NCBI GenBank assembly: GCA_024362935.1 | Contig: JANCRA010000010.1 | Span: forward strand, 8,920,501 to 8,984,500 | DNA: 64,000 nucleotides | Direction: 5' to 3' | Origin: Setophaga petechia | Lineage: Eukaryota > Chordata > Aves > Passeriformes > Parulidae | Shown: positions 63,601 to 64,000 of the stretch, piece by piece | Layout of the letters: every line of letters begins with the position of its first letter | How positions within the stretch are numbered: position 1 is the first letter of the stretch | Translations under genes and position numbers: made by a program | The notes under the pieces: model-generated | Told to the model about the DNA's origin: nothing | The model's database searches: none | The model's input: the letters and a program-made list of their open reading frames with translations, nothing else

Positions 63601-64000
63601 GAAAAGAAGCTATTGAAATTTGGCATAATGAAACATACATATTTTGTCTCACTTTTTCTTTTACTACTATGATTTTGATATATATTTTGCCCATGGCAAA
63701 TGACAACTGTAATATTTTTGTCTTCCTTATGTTTTCCTACATTATTTATCTTCCTTTAACATAGCTGCAAATTTAGTTGTATGCAGGGAGACAGAAATAG
63801 CTGTTATTGTGGAATGTTCATGTGGCAGGATTTGTTGTATTTAAGCATTTCTGCATGTGTTTCTCAGGAATGCTGATAATTCATATTATTATAACCACAG
63901 TGGTGTTCTCTAGCCAAAGAGATCTGATGGATTTTGGTGCACAAGACATTCACATTTCTTGTGTGAGGCCACTTCACTCTTGTTATCTGGCAGCTGTCCT
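54656..64000 (+). other. CACNA1D: CACNA1D intron 3, part 5 (continues beyond the window)
   Basis: This is AT-rich sequence with a T13 run at 58424-58436 and a T18 run at 61730-61747. No CACNA1D exon, second gene or further CR1 copy was recognised. Short open frames at 54858-55073, 55194-55442 and 58885-59256 have no family features. The intron 3 acceptor lies outside the window. Confidence 0.6.
61730..61747 (+). repeat. Poly-T run (T18)
   Basis: This is an uninterrupted thymine run. It could be the antisense tail of a processed retrocopy, but no retrocopy body is recognisable beside it. Confidence 0.8.

Overview
The window is vertebrate genomic DNA and most likely avian. It holds the 5' end of CACNA1D on the + strand, the gene for the pore-forming alpha-1D subunit (Cav1.3) of L-type voltage-gated calcium channels. 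Three things point to a bird: the exons match the Cav1.3 N-terminus with bird-like substitutions, the only interspersed repeats I recognise are CR1 LINE 3' ends of the avian kind, and introns 1 and 2 are short (about 2.1 and 2.4 kb). I cannot name the species.

Layout. Positions 1-2980 are AT-rich upstream sequence with no gene I can support. A CpG island covers about 2985-5195 and contains the promoter, a GC- and CAG-rich 5' leader with three short upstream ORFs, coding exon 1 (3785-3821) and the start of intron 1. Coding exon 2 is 5942-6260 and coding exon 3 is 8697-8802. All three splice junctions have canonical GT/AG ends and the reading phases fit, giving 154 continuous residues. These cover the cytoplasmic N-terminus with the calmodulin-binding NSCaTE motif, transmembrane segment IS1 and the start of the IS1-S2 extracellular loop.

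From 8803 to the window end (over 55 kb) everything appears to be intron 3. The next expected exon, which should begin with EKVEYAF and carry IS2, was not found. The intron holds three CR1 fragments (20155-20275 minus, 27091-27150 plus, 54177-54655 plus), a three-copy 36-bp tandem repeat (34237-34344), a 165-bp direct duplication with copies 2,439 bp apart (32219-32383 and 34658-34822), homopolymer runs, a pyrimidine-rich stretch that ends in a splice-acceptor-like site near 12995, and a few CpG-retaining patches that could be conserved regulatory elements.

I see no second protein-coding gene, RNA gene, CRISPR array or endogenous virus, and no new biological system. The points most worth a second look are the upstream ORFs, the start codon, which corresponds to an internal Met of the mammalian protein, the possible cryptic exon, the local duplication, and the candidate intronic elements including a perfect CRE palindrome at 53753-53760.
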